From NCBI RefSeq assembly GCF_004345645.1, contig NZ_SLWS01000007.1, positions 496,001 to 560,000 of the forward strand: DNA of 64,000 nt. Reading direction: 5' to 3'. The notes under the pieces are model-generated. The model did not search any database, was not told where the DNA came from, and saw only the letters and a program-made list of their open reading frames with translations. This document shows, piece by piece, positions 51,882-60,522 of this stretch. The stretch comes from Actinocrispum wychmicini. Its GTDB lineage: Bacteria > Actinomycetota > Actinomycetes > Mycobacteriales > Pseudonocardiaceae. A program made the position numbers and the translations under genes. Every line of letters starts with the position of its first letter. Within the stretch, counting starts at the first letter, position 1.

Positions 51882-52892
51882 CTAGCAGCCGGCGACCAGG
51901 TCGGTGACGAGCTCGTAGGAGTGAACGCGTTCGTTGTGGTCGTGCACGATCGTGATCACCATCAGCTCGTCGGCGCCGGTCTGGGTGAGCAGATCGGATA
52001 TCCTGCGCCGCACCACGTCCGGGCCGCCGATGATCCTGGTGTCGAGGTACTCACGGACCAGTTCCCGTTCCTCAGGGGTGTACGGATAGTCCGCGGCCTC
52101 CTGCGGGCTGGCGTACGGGTCCTGCCGAAAACCCCCGCGCAGCCGAAGCATGGTCAAGGCGAGTGGCGTGCCCAGCCACCTGGCCCGCTCGTCGTTGTCG
52201 GCGGCGAGCACCATCGCGCAGACGATGACGTACGGACTGGCCAGTTGTGCGGACGGGCGGAAGTTCTCGCGGTAGGCCGCCAGTGCCGGCAAGGTGCCGT
52301 CGGCGTTCAGGTGGTGGGCGTACGCGAACGGCAGCCCGAGTGCGCCTGCCGTCCTGGCACTGTTCGAGCTGCTGCCGAGCATCCAGATCGGCGGCTGGTT
52401 GCCCGGCGCGGGCACCGCGATGATCGGCTGACTGCCCACGTCACGCTGGAAGTACGCGATCAACTCGGACACCTGTGCCGGGAACTCCGCCGCCGCAGGC
52501 GGGTCGTTGGACCAGCGCAGCAACCGCGCGGTGGCTGGATCGGTGCCGGGACCTCGACCGATGCCGAGGTCGATCCGCCCTGGGTGCAACGCCTCCAGTG
52601 TCCCGAACTGCTCGGCGACCAGCAGCGTCGGGTGGTTGGGCAGCATCACCCCACCGGCACCGACTCGCAGGGTGGTGGTCGCGTCCGCGACGTGTCCGAT
52701 CAGGACCGCGGGCGACGAACTGGCGATACAGGCCGTGTTGTGGTGTTCGGCGAGCCAGTACCGCAGGTATCCGAGCCGCTCGACCCGCCTGGCGAGGTCG
52801 AGCATGTTGCGCAGCGCCTGGGTCGGCGGTGAGCCACTCATCACCGGTGCGAGGTCCAGCACGGACAGCGGAACATTGGACGTCATGGTCAT
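51882..52892 (-). CDS. LLM-class flavin-dependent monooxygenase
   Basis: This 336-residue bacterial luciferase-like TIM-barrel enzyme has the family features LSVLDLAPV, YWLAEHHNTACIASS and VGAGGVMLPNHPTLLVAEQFGT (split across two strands), plus LGIGRGPGTDP. The E-H-H segment near residue 67 is typical of the subgroup with flavin-reductase partners. It oxidises a substrate using reduced FMN or F420 and oxygen, or acts as a reductase. A GGGGAGGG box about 10 bases before the ATG at 52892 sets the start. It is likely monocistronic. Substrate unknown. Confidence 0.9.
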   Translation of the reverse strand: MTMTSNVPLSVLDLAPVMSGSPPTQALRNMLDLARRVERLGYLRYWLAEHHNTACIASSSPAVLIGHVADATTTLRVGAGGVMLPNHPTLLVAEQFGTLEALHPGRIDLGIGRGPGTDPATARLLRWSNDPPAAAEFPAQVSELIAYFQRDVGSQPIIAVPAPGNQPPIWMLGSSSNSARTAGALGLPFAYAHHLNADGTLPALAAYRENFRPSAQLASPYVIVCAMVLAADNDERARWLGTPLALTMLRLRGGFRQDPYASPQEAADYPYTPEERELVREYLDTRIIGGPDVVRRRISDLLTQTGADELMVITIVHDHNERVHSYELVTDLVAGC

Positions 52893-52946
52893 GATCGATG
52901 TGCCCTCCCCCAGCCGAGCATAGCCTCGCGGGAGAGCAATGAGCAC

Positions 52947-53975
52947 CTAGCCGCCGATCACGGGGGCGCGGACCAGGACGGCGGCCAGGCCGTAGGCCAC
53001 GCCCATCACGCCGAGTTCCAGGGCGGCGAGGGTGCCGATGGCGGCGGGTTGCTGGCGGCGGAGCCTGGGCAGCAACGCGAACCGGGTGCGCGCGCCGAGC
53101 AGCCCGGCCGCCAGGATGGCCGCGACCTTGAGCAGCACGATCCGGCCGTACCCGGTGTCGAACAACGCGGCGTACCAGTGCACCCCAGGCGTTTCGTACA
53201 GCACGAACCAGCCGTTGAACGCGCCGGTGCCGGCGGTCAGGAACACGCAGGCCGTGGCGAGCAGTGAATACCGGGGCAGCACGTCCGCCAGTAGCGCGCG
53301 GTCGGCCACCATCAACATGATCACCGCGAGCAGGCCGCCGGTCCACAGCACGGCGGTGATCACATGCAGGTGCATGGAGATCGTGTTGATGCCGCGCAAA
53401 CCGGGTCCGGTGGGCGCGGCGTGACCGGTGGCCGCCAGCGGCAGCAGCGCGAAGACCGCCACCCCGATCCGCAGCTCGGCCGGCACCGACTCGCCGTACC
53501 GCACCGCGAACAGCCCGATCACGAGATATCCCAGCACGCACCCGGCTACGATCAGCAGGGCGTTTCCGGAACCGATATTCGTTACGTACCAACCGATCTC
53601 GCCGAACGTGACCGGCCGGCCGGGGAACACGTCCGCGGTCTCCAAAGCCAGCGACGCCAGTGTGCCGGCCAGCCACACCGCGGCCGCGATCACCGCCCAT
53701 CGCCTGGCCCTGGCCAGCACGCGGGCGCTGCCTTCGCGCGGCCGCAGCCCGACCAGCAACGGCAGGATGCTCAGCCCGACCGTGGTCACCGCCGCCAGGT
53801 CGAGGACGGCCTTGGCCACCGGCAGCCCGACGACCACGGCCGGAGGCGGCGTGACGACGCCGGGCAGCGATCCGTCCGCGGTCAGTGCGAGCCCGGCGAG
53901 CACCCCCGCCAGCGCGCCGACGCCGGTCCAGCCGAACAGCGCGTAGCGCGGCGCGCCGGTCTCGATCGTGTTCAC
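52947..53975 (-). CDS. CopD-family membrane protein
   Basis: This 342-residue protein has about eight to nine transmembrane helices and the CopD signature near the centre (NTISMHLHVITAVLWTGG), with conserved His residues. CopD proteins are linked to copper import or to cytochrome assembly. The start is GTG at 53975, overlapping the upstream membrane gene by four bases (GTGA). No CopC or other copper protein is adjacent; the partner is a membrane protein of unknown function. A role in copper handling is therefore plausible but unproven. Confidence 0.82.
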   Translation of the reverse strand: MNTIETGAPRYALFGWTGVGALAGVLAGLALTADGSLPGVVTPPPAVVVGLPVAKAVLDLAAVTTVGLSILPLLVGLRPREGSARVLARARRWAVIAAAVWLAGTLASLALETADVFPGRPVTFGEIGWYVTNIGSGNALLIVAGCVLGYLVIGLFAVRYGESVPAELRIGVAVFALLPLAATGHAAPTGPGLRGINTISMHLHVITAVLWTGGLLAVIMLMVADRALLADVLPRYSLLATACVFLTAGTGAFNGWFVLYETPGVHWYAALFDTGYGRIVLLKVAAILAAGLLGARTRFALLPRLRRQQPAAIGTLAALELGVMGVAYGLAAVLVRAPVIGG

Positions 53976-55045
53976 CGGGCCGTCGGGGTGGTCTCGTGGG
54001 ACACCGCGGGCTCGACACCCGCCCCGCCGAGCGCGCCGGCGCCAGGCAGCAGCAACGCGGCGAACAACAGCCCAAGCAGGCCCGCGACGACCGGCATGCC
54101 GGTCCAGAACTCGACGACGCCGGGCAGCCTGCCTGCCTCGATGAACCCGACGGCGAAGAACACGGCCCACGTGACGACCGGGGCCAACGCGCCGAACGCC
54201 CAGAACGCCCGCCGCCGCGACGGCCCGGGCCGCAGGCGCATCGCCAGCAGGTCGACGCCGAGCCCGCACAGCACGACCGTGACGAGCACCATCGGCGTAC
54301 GCAGCACCGCGGCCTGTACGCCGAACACCGCGTACATGATGGTCGCGGTGCCGAATGGGATCGTCCAGCGGCGCCCGATGATCAGCAGCGGGAACAGCAG
54401 CGCTACGTTCGTCACGATCAGCTCCAGCGCCACGCTCGACGCACCCGAACCCTTGCCGTCCCGGTCGAGCGCGTCGACGACGCGATCCGGGGTGAGCAAC
54501 AGCATGTTCCCGTACTGCAGCAGCACCATGATGGCCGCGCCGGCGAAGGCGAGGCCGAGCATCGCCGGCAGCAACCGGCGCGTCGACGGGGCGTCCGGTA
54601 TCGCCGGATCCGTCAGCGCGTCCCGCAACGGGCTGGTGAAGATCAGGCTGAGCGCGGTGATCAACAGCAGGTGCGTCGGGCTGAACAGGATGCGGGTGTT
54701 CTGTTCGATCCCGAAGATCGTGTGCCAGGCCAGGTCGCCGGCGCCGGCGACGAGGAACAGCGCGACACCGGCCACGCCGAGCCCGTAGCCGGTGGGGATG
54801 GCGTCGAACCCGCGCCGCCCGGCCATCAGGTTGCGCCGGACGATCCAGCCCACCCACGCCGCTGTGGCGAGAAACCCCGAATAGAGCGCGGCGTGCCACG
54901 GCGTGAAGAAGGTCTCCAGTTTGCGAATGTTGTTGTGCGCCAACACATCTGCCAGCACGCCGCCGAGTAGCCACGTGCTGAACAAGACGGTGAGCAGATT
55001 GGCGGCATTTCCGGCGCGGGGCCGCGTGGCGGCGTTGTCGGACAT
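53972..55045 (-). CDS. Multi-pass membrane protein of unknown function
   Basis: This 357-residue protein has about nine hydrophobic helices. I do not recognise a family with certainty. Conserved-looking polar motifs lie at helix ends: HNNIRKLETFFTPWHAALYS, AGDLAWHTIFGIEQ and LFSPTHLLL, all containing His. The pattern suggests metal or haem binding in the membrane. It overlaps the CopD-like gene by four bases, so the two probably work together. The ATG at 55045 is chosen because the extra upstream residues have no signal. It is in the same orientation as the two-component genes upstream. Confidence 0.65.
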   Translation of the reverse strand: MSDNAATRPRAGNAANLLTVLFSTWLLGGVLADVLAHNNIRKLETFFTPWHAALYSGFLATAAWVGWIVRRNLMAGRRGFDAIPTGYGLGVAGVALFLVAGAGDLAWHTIFGIEQNTRILFSPTHLLLITALSLIFTSPLRDALTDPAIPDAPSTRRLLPAMLGLAFAGAAIMVLLQYGNMLLLTPDRVVDALDRDGKGSGASSVALELIVTNVALLFPLLIIGRRWTIPFGTATIMYAVFGVQAAVLRTPMVLVTVVLCGLGVDLLAMRLRPGPSRRRAFWAFGALAPVVTWAVFFAVGFIEAGRLPGVVEFWTGMPVVAGLLGLLFAALLLPGAGALGGAGVEPAVSHETTPTAR

Positions 55046-55141
55046 CGCATCAGCGTGGCAGGAGCGCTTTCCGCGCACAGTGGGGCAAGTCGCCCCATTC
55101 CCGGCGGAAAACCGACCCCGCTGGTGCGGTTGTCCGCACCC

Positions 55142-55789
55142 TCACCCGTTGAGGTACCGCAACACGGCGAGCACGCGCCGGTGGTCGTCGGCGCTCGCGG
55201 CCAGGCCGAGTTTGGTGAAGATGGCGGTGCAGTGCTTTTCCACGGTGCGTTCGGCGACCGCGAGCCGCTGGCCGATGGCGCGGTTGGTCCGCCCCTCGGC
55301 CATCAGCATCAGCACCGCGCGTTCCCGTTCGGACAGCGTGTCCAGGGGGTCGGCGGCGCCGCGGTGCCGGTCGACGAGCTGCCCGATCACCTGCGGGTCG
55401 AGCGCCGAGCCACCCTCGCCGACCCGGCGCACCGCGGCGGCGAACTCGCCGATGTCCGACACCCGGTCCTTCAGCAGGTACCCGACACCGGCCGCGCCGC
55501 CCGCCAGGAGTTCCACCGTGTAGCTGACCCGAACGTACTGGGACAACACGAGCACGCCGATGTTCGGATGGCGCCGGCGCAGCACCCCGGCGGCCCGCAG
55601 GCCCTCGTCGGTCCTGGTGGGTGGCATCCGGATGTCGACGACGGCGACGTCCGGTTGCAGGCGCGCGGCCTCGGCCAGCAGCGCGTCCGCGTCGCCGACA
55701 GTGGCCACCACATCGAATCCCGACTCCGCCAGCAACCGGGCCAGTCCCTCGCGCAGCAGCGTGGAGTCCTCGGCGATCACGACGCGCAC
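55142..55789 (-). CDS. LuxR/NarL-family response regulator
   Basis: This 215-residue regulator has a receiver domain with acidic E7-D8, phosphoacceptor Asp52 in AVVDIRMPP and Lys in LLKDRVSD. A LuxR-type helix-turn-helix closes it (LSERERAVLMLMAEG, ERTVEKHCTAIFTKL). The start is GTG at 55789 with GGAG five bases upstream, overlapping the kinase gene by 13 bases. The longer open frame is shadow of the kinase. It is the cognate partner of the kinase and probably regulates the membrane genes downstream. Confidence 0.92.
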   Translation of the reverse strand: MRVVIAEDSTLLREGLARLLAESGFDVVATVGDADALLAEAARLQPDVAVVDIRMPPTRTDEGLRAAGVLRRRHPNIGVLVLSQYVRVSYTVELLAGGAAGVGYLLKDRVSDIGEFAAAVRRVGEGGSALDPQVIGQLVDRHRGAADPLDTLSERERAVLMLMAEGRTNRAIGQRLAVAERTVEKHCTAIFTKLGLAASADDHRRVLAVLRYLNG

Positions 55790-57327
55790 GGCAGCTCCGC
55801 GGTGATCGTGGTGCCGCCGCCGGATGGGCACGCGATCGCCAACCGGCCGCCCAGCGCCTCCACCCGGTCGGCGAGGCCGACGAGGCCGGAGCCGGCGGCG
55901 GGGTCCGCGCCGCCACACCCGTCGTCGTGCACCCGGACGGTGAGGCAGCCTGCGTCCCGGTGGACCGTCACGCCGACGCGATCGGTGCCCGCGTGCTTGA
56001 CGACGTTCGCCAACGCCTCGGCCACGACGTAGTAGGCGGCGGACTCCACGCCCGGCGCCAACACCCCGTCGACCACGACGTCGAGATCGACGTGGATCGG
56101 CGCGGTGTCGGCCAGTTCCCGCAGCGCGCCGGGCAGGCCACGCTCGGTCAGGACCGGCGGGTGGATGCCCTGGCAGAGCGCGCGCAGTTCGGCCAGCGAC
56201 GCCAACACCGTGGCCTTCGCCTCGGTGACCAGTCCCCCGTCCGGTGTCTGTTCGGCGCGGCCCAGCAGCATGACGGCGGCCAGCAGGCGCTCCTGGACGC
56301 CGTCGTGCAGGTCGCGTTCGACGCGGCGACGGCCCGTGTCGGCGGCGTGCGCCAGCCGGGTTCGCGACGCGGCCAGTTCCCGCAGTCGGGCGTGCAGGTC
56401 GGCCTGCAGCCGCTCGTTCTCCAGCGCCAGCGCCGCCGCCGCGCAGGTGGCCTCGACCAACTCCGGTTCCTCCACCAGGGCGACGTCATGTTCGAGCAGG
56501 GCGATGTGCCGGCCGCCCCGGTCGATGTGGGTGACCGCCCGCCCCGCGCCGTGCGGCCCGACCGGGTCGCCGTCGGCGTCAACGTACGCCCCACGGGCTG
56601 TCGACCAGAACGCGAGCCGCACGCAGGGGTCGTGCAGGGCCACGGCGAGTTCCTCGGTGAGCCGGGTGACCTGGCGCGTTTCGCTCAACCGCACCACCAG
56701 GCCGGCCACGTCCGCGCGGTCCAGTCGCCGGCGAAGCAGCCCGACCAGGTAGGCGATCGGGATCAGCGGCAGCGACCACCGCGACGCCTCCCTGATAACG
56801 GCGCTACCGAAGAACGCCATGTGCTTCGTGTCGATCGCGAACAGGCCGGCGACCACCACGAAGCCGCTGAACGCGGGCGCGATGAGGCGCCGCTGGGTGG
56901 GCGTCGCCCGCCACCAGTGCACGACCTGTGCCACCACCACGGCGGCGGCCAGGGCGAACTCGGAGGTCACGAGACCGATCCGGGGCGACGGCAGCCAGCC
57001 GAACACGGCTCTAGGTGCGGCGTTGGTAAGGGCGAGGTAGAGGTAGATCAGCAGCACGAGGGCCCGGCGCCACAGCGAACCCAGCCGCCCGGTCGGGAAC
57101 GCCATCGCCAGATGGGCGACCACGCCCACCCACAGGTTCGCCAGGATGGCGAACGGCGGCAGGTAGCTGTCGGAGATCAGTGGCTCGACGAACCTGAACA
57201 GGAAGCAGACACCGACGGCCACCATCAGCGGACCGACCCGATTGCGCGGCCGCACCCGCCACCCCGTGACGCCGGCGCCGACGAACAACACAACCGTGAG
57301 GACGTCCGACACATCCATGTGTCTCAT
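55777..57327 (-). CDS. Sensor histidine kinase (HisKA_3)
   Basis: This 516-residue membrane kinase has about six hydrophobic segments (residues 8-200), a GAF-like middle domain (about 210-310) and a coiled linker. The phosphoacceptor His341 lies in RRRVERDLHDGVQERLL. The ATPase domain has VVAEALANVVKHAG, DDGCGGADPAAGSG and GLADRVEALGG. I chose the ATG at 57327; the upstream extension is not supported. It overlaps its response regulator. There is no obvious extracellular sensor domain, so sensing may occur in the membrane or in the GAF-like domain. Confidence 0.9.
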   Translation of the reverse strand: MRHMDVSDVLTVVLFVGAGVTGWRVRPRNRVGPLMVAVGVCFLFRFVEPLISDSYLPPFAILANLWVGVVAHLAMAFPTGRLGSLWRRALVLLIYLYLALTNAAPRAVFGWLPSPRIGLVTSEFALAAAVVVAQVVHWWRATPTQRRLIAPAFSGFVVVAGLFAIDTKHMAFFGSAVIREASRWSLPLIPIAYLVGLLRRRLDRADVAGLVVRLSETRQVTRLTEELAVALHDPCVRLAFWSTARGAYVDADGDPVGPHGAGRAVTHIDRGGRHIALLEHDVALVEEPELVEATCAAAALALENERLQADLHARLRELAASRTRLAHAADTGRRRVERDLHDGVQERLLAAVMLLGRAEQTPDGGLVTEAKATVLASLAELRALCQGIHPPVLTERGLPGALRELADTAPIHVDLDVVVDGVLAPGVESAAYYVVAEALANVVKHAGTDRVGVTVHRDAGCLTVRVHDDGCGGADPAAGSGLVGLADRVEALGGRLAIACPSGGGTTITAELPCAS

Positions 57328-57429
57328 GACACCACCCCACCCCTGGTCGGTGCGCGACGAACGCGGCCAAGCGTACGTGGATCGCCAACCAGTCGGCGGA
57401 GTCGACATCGACTTCCCGTATTAGTATCT

Positions 57430-57453
57430 TGTACTTCAAATTCAAGAAGTACA
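57430..57453. promoter_or_regulatory. 24-bp palindrome upstream of the LLM-HxlR pair
   Basis: TGTACTTC and GAAGTACA are perfect 8-bp arms around 8 bases. The right arm ends two bases before the GGAGG of the next gene. A TAGTAT -10-like box (57422-57427) lies immediately upstream, so a bound protein would block initiation. The HxlR regulator encoded downstream is the natural candidate. Confidence 0.6.
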
Positions 57454-57463
57454 TGGAGGCGTC

Positions 57464-58414
57464 GTGACCGGACCACAGATCGGCTACCTGCTGCCCACCC
57501 GTGACCAGGCCGTTCGGGGCAGCCACGAACTGGATCCGCTGATCCAGCAGGCGCGGCTCGCTGAAACGCTGGGATTCGACTCCGTCTGGGCCGGCGACAG
57601 CCCGCTGGCTCGGCCCCGCGCCGATCCGCTGCTGGTCCTGACCGCCGCGGCCGCCGTCACGCAACGGGTCACGCTCGGCACCGCGGTGCTGCTGGCCGCG
57701 TTACGTCACCCGATCCTGCTGGCTCACCAACTGGCCACTTTGGACCGACTGGCCGACGGGCGGCTGGTCGCCGGTATGGGCGCCGGGTTCCCGCATCCGA
57801 GCACCGAAGCCGAGTTCGCGGCCGTGGGGATCGACTTCGCGCGTCGGGTCAGCCGGCTGACCGAGTCGATCGACGCGATGCGTCTACTGTGGACTTCAGA
57901 CGCGGTGTCGTTCCAGGGCCGGCACTTCGACTTTCGCGACGTGACCTTGATGCCCCGGCCGGTCCGGGCGGGCGGCCCACCCATCTGGCTGGCCGGATCG
58001 GGAGAGCCGGCGCTGCGACGAGTCGCCCGACTCGCCGACGGCTGGCTGCCCTACTCACCCACCGCCCAGGCCTATGCGCACGAGTGTGCCAGCCTCCAGC
58101 ACACCGCGCGACCCGTCACGCCGGCCCTCTACGCGACGGTGTGCCTTGACGAGGACTCCCAACGAGCCCGTCATCGCCTACGGGTGGGTGTCGAGCGCTA
58201 CTACAACACACCCCTCGAAGTCATCGAGTCGATCCAGGCGATGTTCGCCGGCACCGCCCAGGACGCCGCCGCCTGGCTGCACGGGTACGCCGAGGCCGGC
58301 GCCCGTCACATCGTGATCCGCTTCGTCGTCGACGACCACACCGCGGCCCTTGAGGAGTTCGCCGACCAGGTGCTCGCCCTGCCGACGTTCAGAAACAGGA
58401 AGCTTGAAGCCTAG
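57464..58414 (+). CDS. LLM-class flavin-dependent oxidoreductase
   Basis: This 316-residue luciferase-like TIM barrel begins QIGYLLPTRDQAV, then GFDSVWAGDSPLA, VTLGTAVLLAALRHPILLA and GMGAGFPHP. The pattern is close to F420- or FMN-dependent oxidoreductases of actinobacteria. The start is GTG with GGAGG five bases upstream. It sits just downstream of a 24-bp palindrome and 9 bases upstream of an HxlR regulator gene on the same strand, an arrangement typical of redox or electrophile-responsive loci. Substrate unknown. Confidence 0.88.
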   Translation: MTGPQIGYLLPTRDQAVRGSHELDPLIQQARLAETLGFDSVWAGDSPLARPRADPLLVLTAAAAVTQRVTLGTAVLLAALRHPILLAHQLATLDRLADGRLVAGMGAGFPHPSTEAEFAAVGIDFARRVSRLTESIDAMRLLWTSDAVSFQGRHFDFRDVTLMPRPVRAGGPPIWLAGSGEPALRRVARLADGWLPYSPTAQAYAHECASLQHTARPVTPALYATVCLDEDSQRARHRLRVGVERYYNTPLEVIESIQAMFAGTAQDAAAWLHGYAEAGARHIVIRFVVDDHTAALEEFADQVLALPTFRNRKLEA

Positions 58415-58417
58415 AAT
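58412..58417 (+). promoter_or_regulatory. -10 box of the HxlR gene (leaderless)
   Basis: TAGAAT, close to the TATAAT consensus, ends six bases before the GTG at 58424. Its first three bases are also the stop codon of the upstream gene. The HxlR gene can thus be transcribed separately with little or no leader. Confidence 0.5.
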
Positions 58418-58423
58418 AAGGAA

Positions 58424-59110
58424 GTGGACCATCGAACGTACAACCAGTACTGCGCCACCGCGCGAACACTGGACCTCGTCGGCGAGCGCTGGACACTGCT
58501 GCTCGTCCGCGAGTTGCTGACCGGTCCCAAGCGGTTCGGGGATCTGCAGAAAAGCCTGCGGGGCATGGGCACGGGCCTGCTGGCGGCCCGGATGAAACAC
58601 CTCGAACGGGAAGGACTTGCGCACAAGATCGTCCTCCCCGCACCGGCCCACACCCCGGCGTACGCCCTGACCGAGGCCGGCTTGGAACTCGGGCCGGCGG
58701 TGCTGGCCTTGGCCCGGTGGGGCACGAAATGGGCGATGGGTGAGCGGCGCGCGGGCGAGACGTTCCACCCTGGCTGGGCGGTGCTGGGCATGGAGGCGTA
58801 CTTCGACGCCGACGCCGCGGCCGGCGTGCGCGCTGTCTACGAGTTCCGCGTCGGCGAGGAGGTGTTCCACGCCCGCGTCGACAACGGCACGATCGACGCC
58901 CTGTACGGTCCGGCCCAGCAACCGGACGCGGTGATCACGACCACCGACGACACGCTCGCCGAACTGGCTGAGGGCCGGACAACTCTCGCCGAGGCGATCA
59001 GGAACAACACCGTCTCGGCATCCGGCGACAAGCAGGCGATACGCCAGTTGCGCACACTTTTCCGCAGGCCGCGTGCTGCCTGGCGCGGTTGTGGACCTAC
59101 TGGAACGTGA
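58424..59110 (+). CDS. HxlR-family regulator with SCP2-like C-terminal domain
   Basis: This 228-residue protein has an N-terminal winged helix (residues 1-100) that is clearly HxlR: CATARTLDLVGERWTLLLVR, LRGMGTGLLAARMKHLERE. Cys10 sits where redox-sensing HxlR proteins such as YodB carry their reactive Cys. Residues about 115-225 form an SCP2-like domain (VDNGTIDALYGPAQQPDAVI, LAELAEGRTTLAEAI), a known actinobacterial fusion that may bind a lipid or hydrophobic ligand. The gene probably controls its upstream LLM enzyme through the palindrome. Its 3' end overlaps the convergent MFS gene by 14 bases. Confidence 0.88.
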   Translation: MDHRTYNQYCATARTLDLVGERWTLLLVRELLTGPKRFGDLQKSLRGMGTGLLAARMKHLEREGLAHKIVLPAPAHTPAYALTEAGLELGPAVLALARWGTKWAMGERRAGETFHPGWAVLGMEAYFDADAAAGVRAVYEFRVGEEVFHARVDNGTIDALYGPAQQPDAVITTTDDTLAELAEGRTTLAEAIRNNTVSASGDKQAIRQLRTLFRRPRAAWRGCGPTGT

Positions 59111-60359
59111 ACTCGCCCGCGTGCTGCGGGACCCAGAACGCGACCACCGCGGTGAGCAGCGTGGTGACGACGAGGAAGCCGAACGCCGCGGTGTACGAGA
59201 AGTGGTCAGCCAGCACGCCCATCACGAACGGGGCGACCGCGCCGGCCACCTGGCCGCCGAAGTTCATGATCCCCGCGCCAAGCCCGGCCACCGCCGGCGG
59301 CAGCACTCGCAGCGGGAGGCCGAAGACGCACATGGTCGCCAGGCCGGACACGCCCGAGGCGAGCGTCTCGTACAGCGTGAACTCGCCCGTGCTGCCGGCG
59401 GCGGTCATCAGCACCAGCAGCACGGCGGTCGCCACGGAGATCGTGCCCAGGTACCACCGCGCCCGGTCGTGGAAGTACCGGTCGAACAGCCAGCCGCCGA
59501 GGATCGTGGTGCCGACGCTGACCAGCATCGGGATCGCGGCGAGCAGCCCGGTCGTGTCCAGCGCCAGGTGTCTGGCCTCGATGAGGTAGCTCGGCACCCA
59601 GGTGACGAGGCCGTAGCTCAGCATGTTCAGGACGCAGAACAGCAGCGCGAACTTCCACACCAGTGGCGAGCGAACCACCTGCGCGCGCGTGATCCCTTGC
59701 GGTGCAGCCGATTCCTGGCGCAGCACGGTGAGCCGTTGGGGCAACGGCCGGGGCAGGATCGCCCACACCGCGACGCCGAGCACCGCGCCGCAACCGGCGA
59801 TCCACAGGAACGTCTCCCGCCAGCCGACGGCCATCAACAACGGGCCGACGACGAGCGGCGCCAGCCCGGCGCCGATGCCGCCGGCGGACATCATCACGCC
59901 CGTCGTGGTCGCGCGGTTGTCCGGCGTGGTCCGTTCCGCGATCGCCTTGATCGACGCGGCCGGGAAGCAGCCCTGACAGACACCGAACAGCCCGCGGATC
60001 ACCAGCAGCATCCCGAACGTGCCGGCCATTCCGGTGAGCGCGGTGAACAGCGACCACATCACCAGGGTGACCAGCATCGGCCCGCGTGACCCGAACCGGT
60101 CGGCCAGGTAGCCCGCGGGGATCTGGCACACCATGTACACCAACGCGAACACGGTGACCAGCCAGCCCTGCGACGTCTTGTCCAGACCGAACTCGTGCCC
60201 GATCACGGGCAGCGCCATGCTGATCGAGAACCGGTCGACGTAGTCCACCGACCACGCGAACAGCATGACTACCATGGTCAGCAACGCCGTCCGGTTGATC
60301 CGGCGAGGTGTCCAGAGGTCGGCGCTGTCCACTGTGCTCTCCGATCCGACCGACGTCAT
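59097..60359 (-). CDS. MFS transporter (anion:cation symporter-like)
   Basis: This 420-residue protein has twelve predicted helices and the MFS motif A between helices 2 and 3 (GYLADRFGSRGPML). It opens with WSVDYVDRFSISMALP, typical of the ACS family of organic-acid and sugar-acid symporters (NarK/GudP-like). GGAGG stands 8 bases before the ATG at 60359. It lies 163 bases after the aminoacylase gene on the same strand, so it may import an N-acylated substrate for it. It is convergent with the HxlR gene. Confidence 0.88.
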   Translation of the reverse strand: MTSVGSESTVDSADLWTPRRINRTALLTMVVMLFAWSVDYVDRFSISMALPVIGHEFGLDKTSQGWLVTVFALVYMVCQIPAGYLADRFGSRGPMLVTLVMWSLFTALTGMAGTFGMLLVIRGLFGVCQGCFPAASIKAIAERTTPDNRATTTGVMMSAGGIGAGLAPLVVGPLLMAVGWRETFLWIAGCGAVLGVAVWAILPRPLPQRLTVLRQESAAPQGITRAQVVRSPLVWKFALLFCVLNMLSYGLVTWVPSYLIEARHLALDTTGLLAAIPMLVSVGTTILGGWLFDRYFHDRARWYLGTISVATAVLLVLMTAAGSTGEFTLYETLASGVSGLATMCVFGLPLRVLPPAVAGLGAGIMNFGGQVAGAVAPFVMGVLADHFSYTAAFGFLVVTTLLTAVVAFWVPQHAGEFTFQ

Positions 60360-60522
60360 CGTCGGCACCTCCGTCCGGTCCGTGGGGACGCAAGAGCTGG
60401 CCGTCCCAGTGTGACCATCGGGCGGGCATCGGGATTCGTGCGCCGCGACGAAGCATCGACCGTTTTTCCGTTCGCGCGAACGACCTCCAGAAGCGGAGAA
60501 CGTGCCTACTCCGCCGCGGTCA

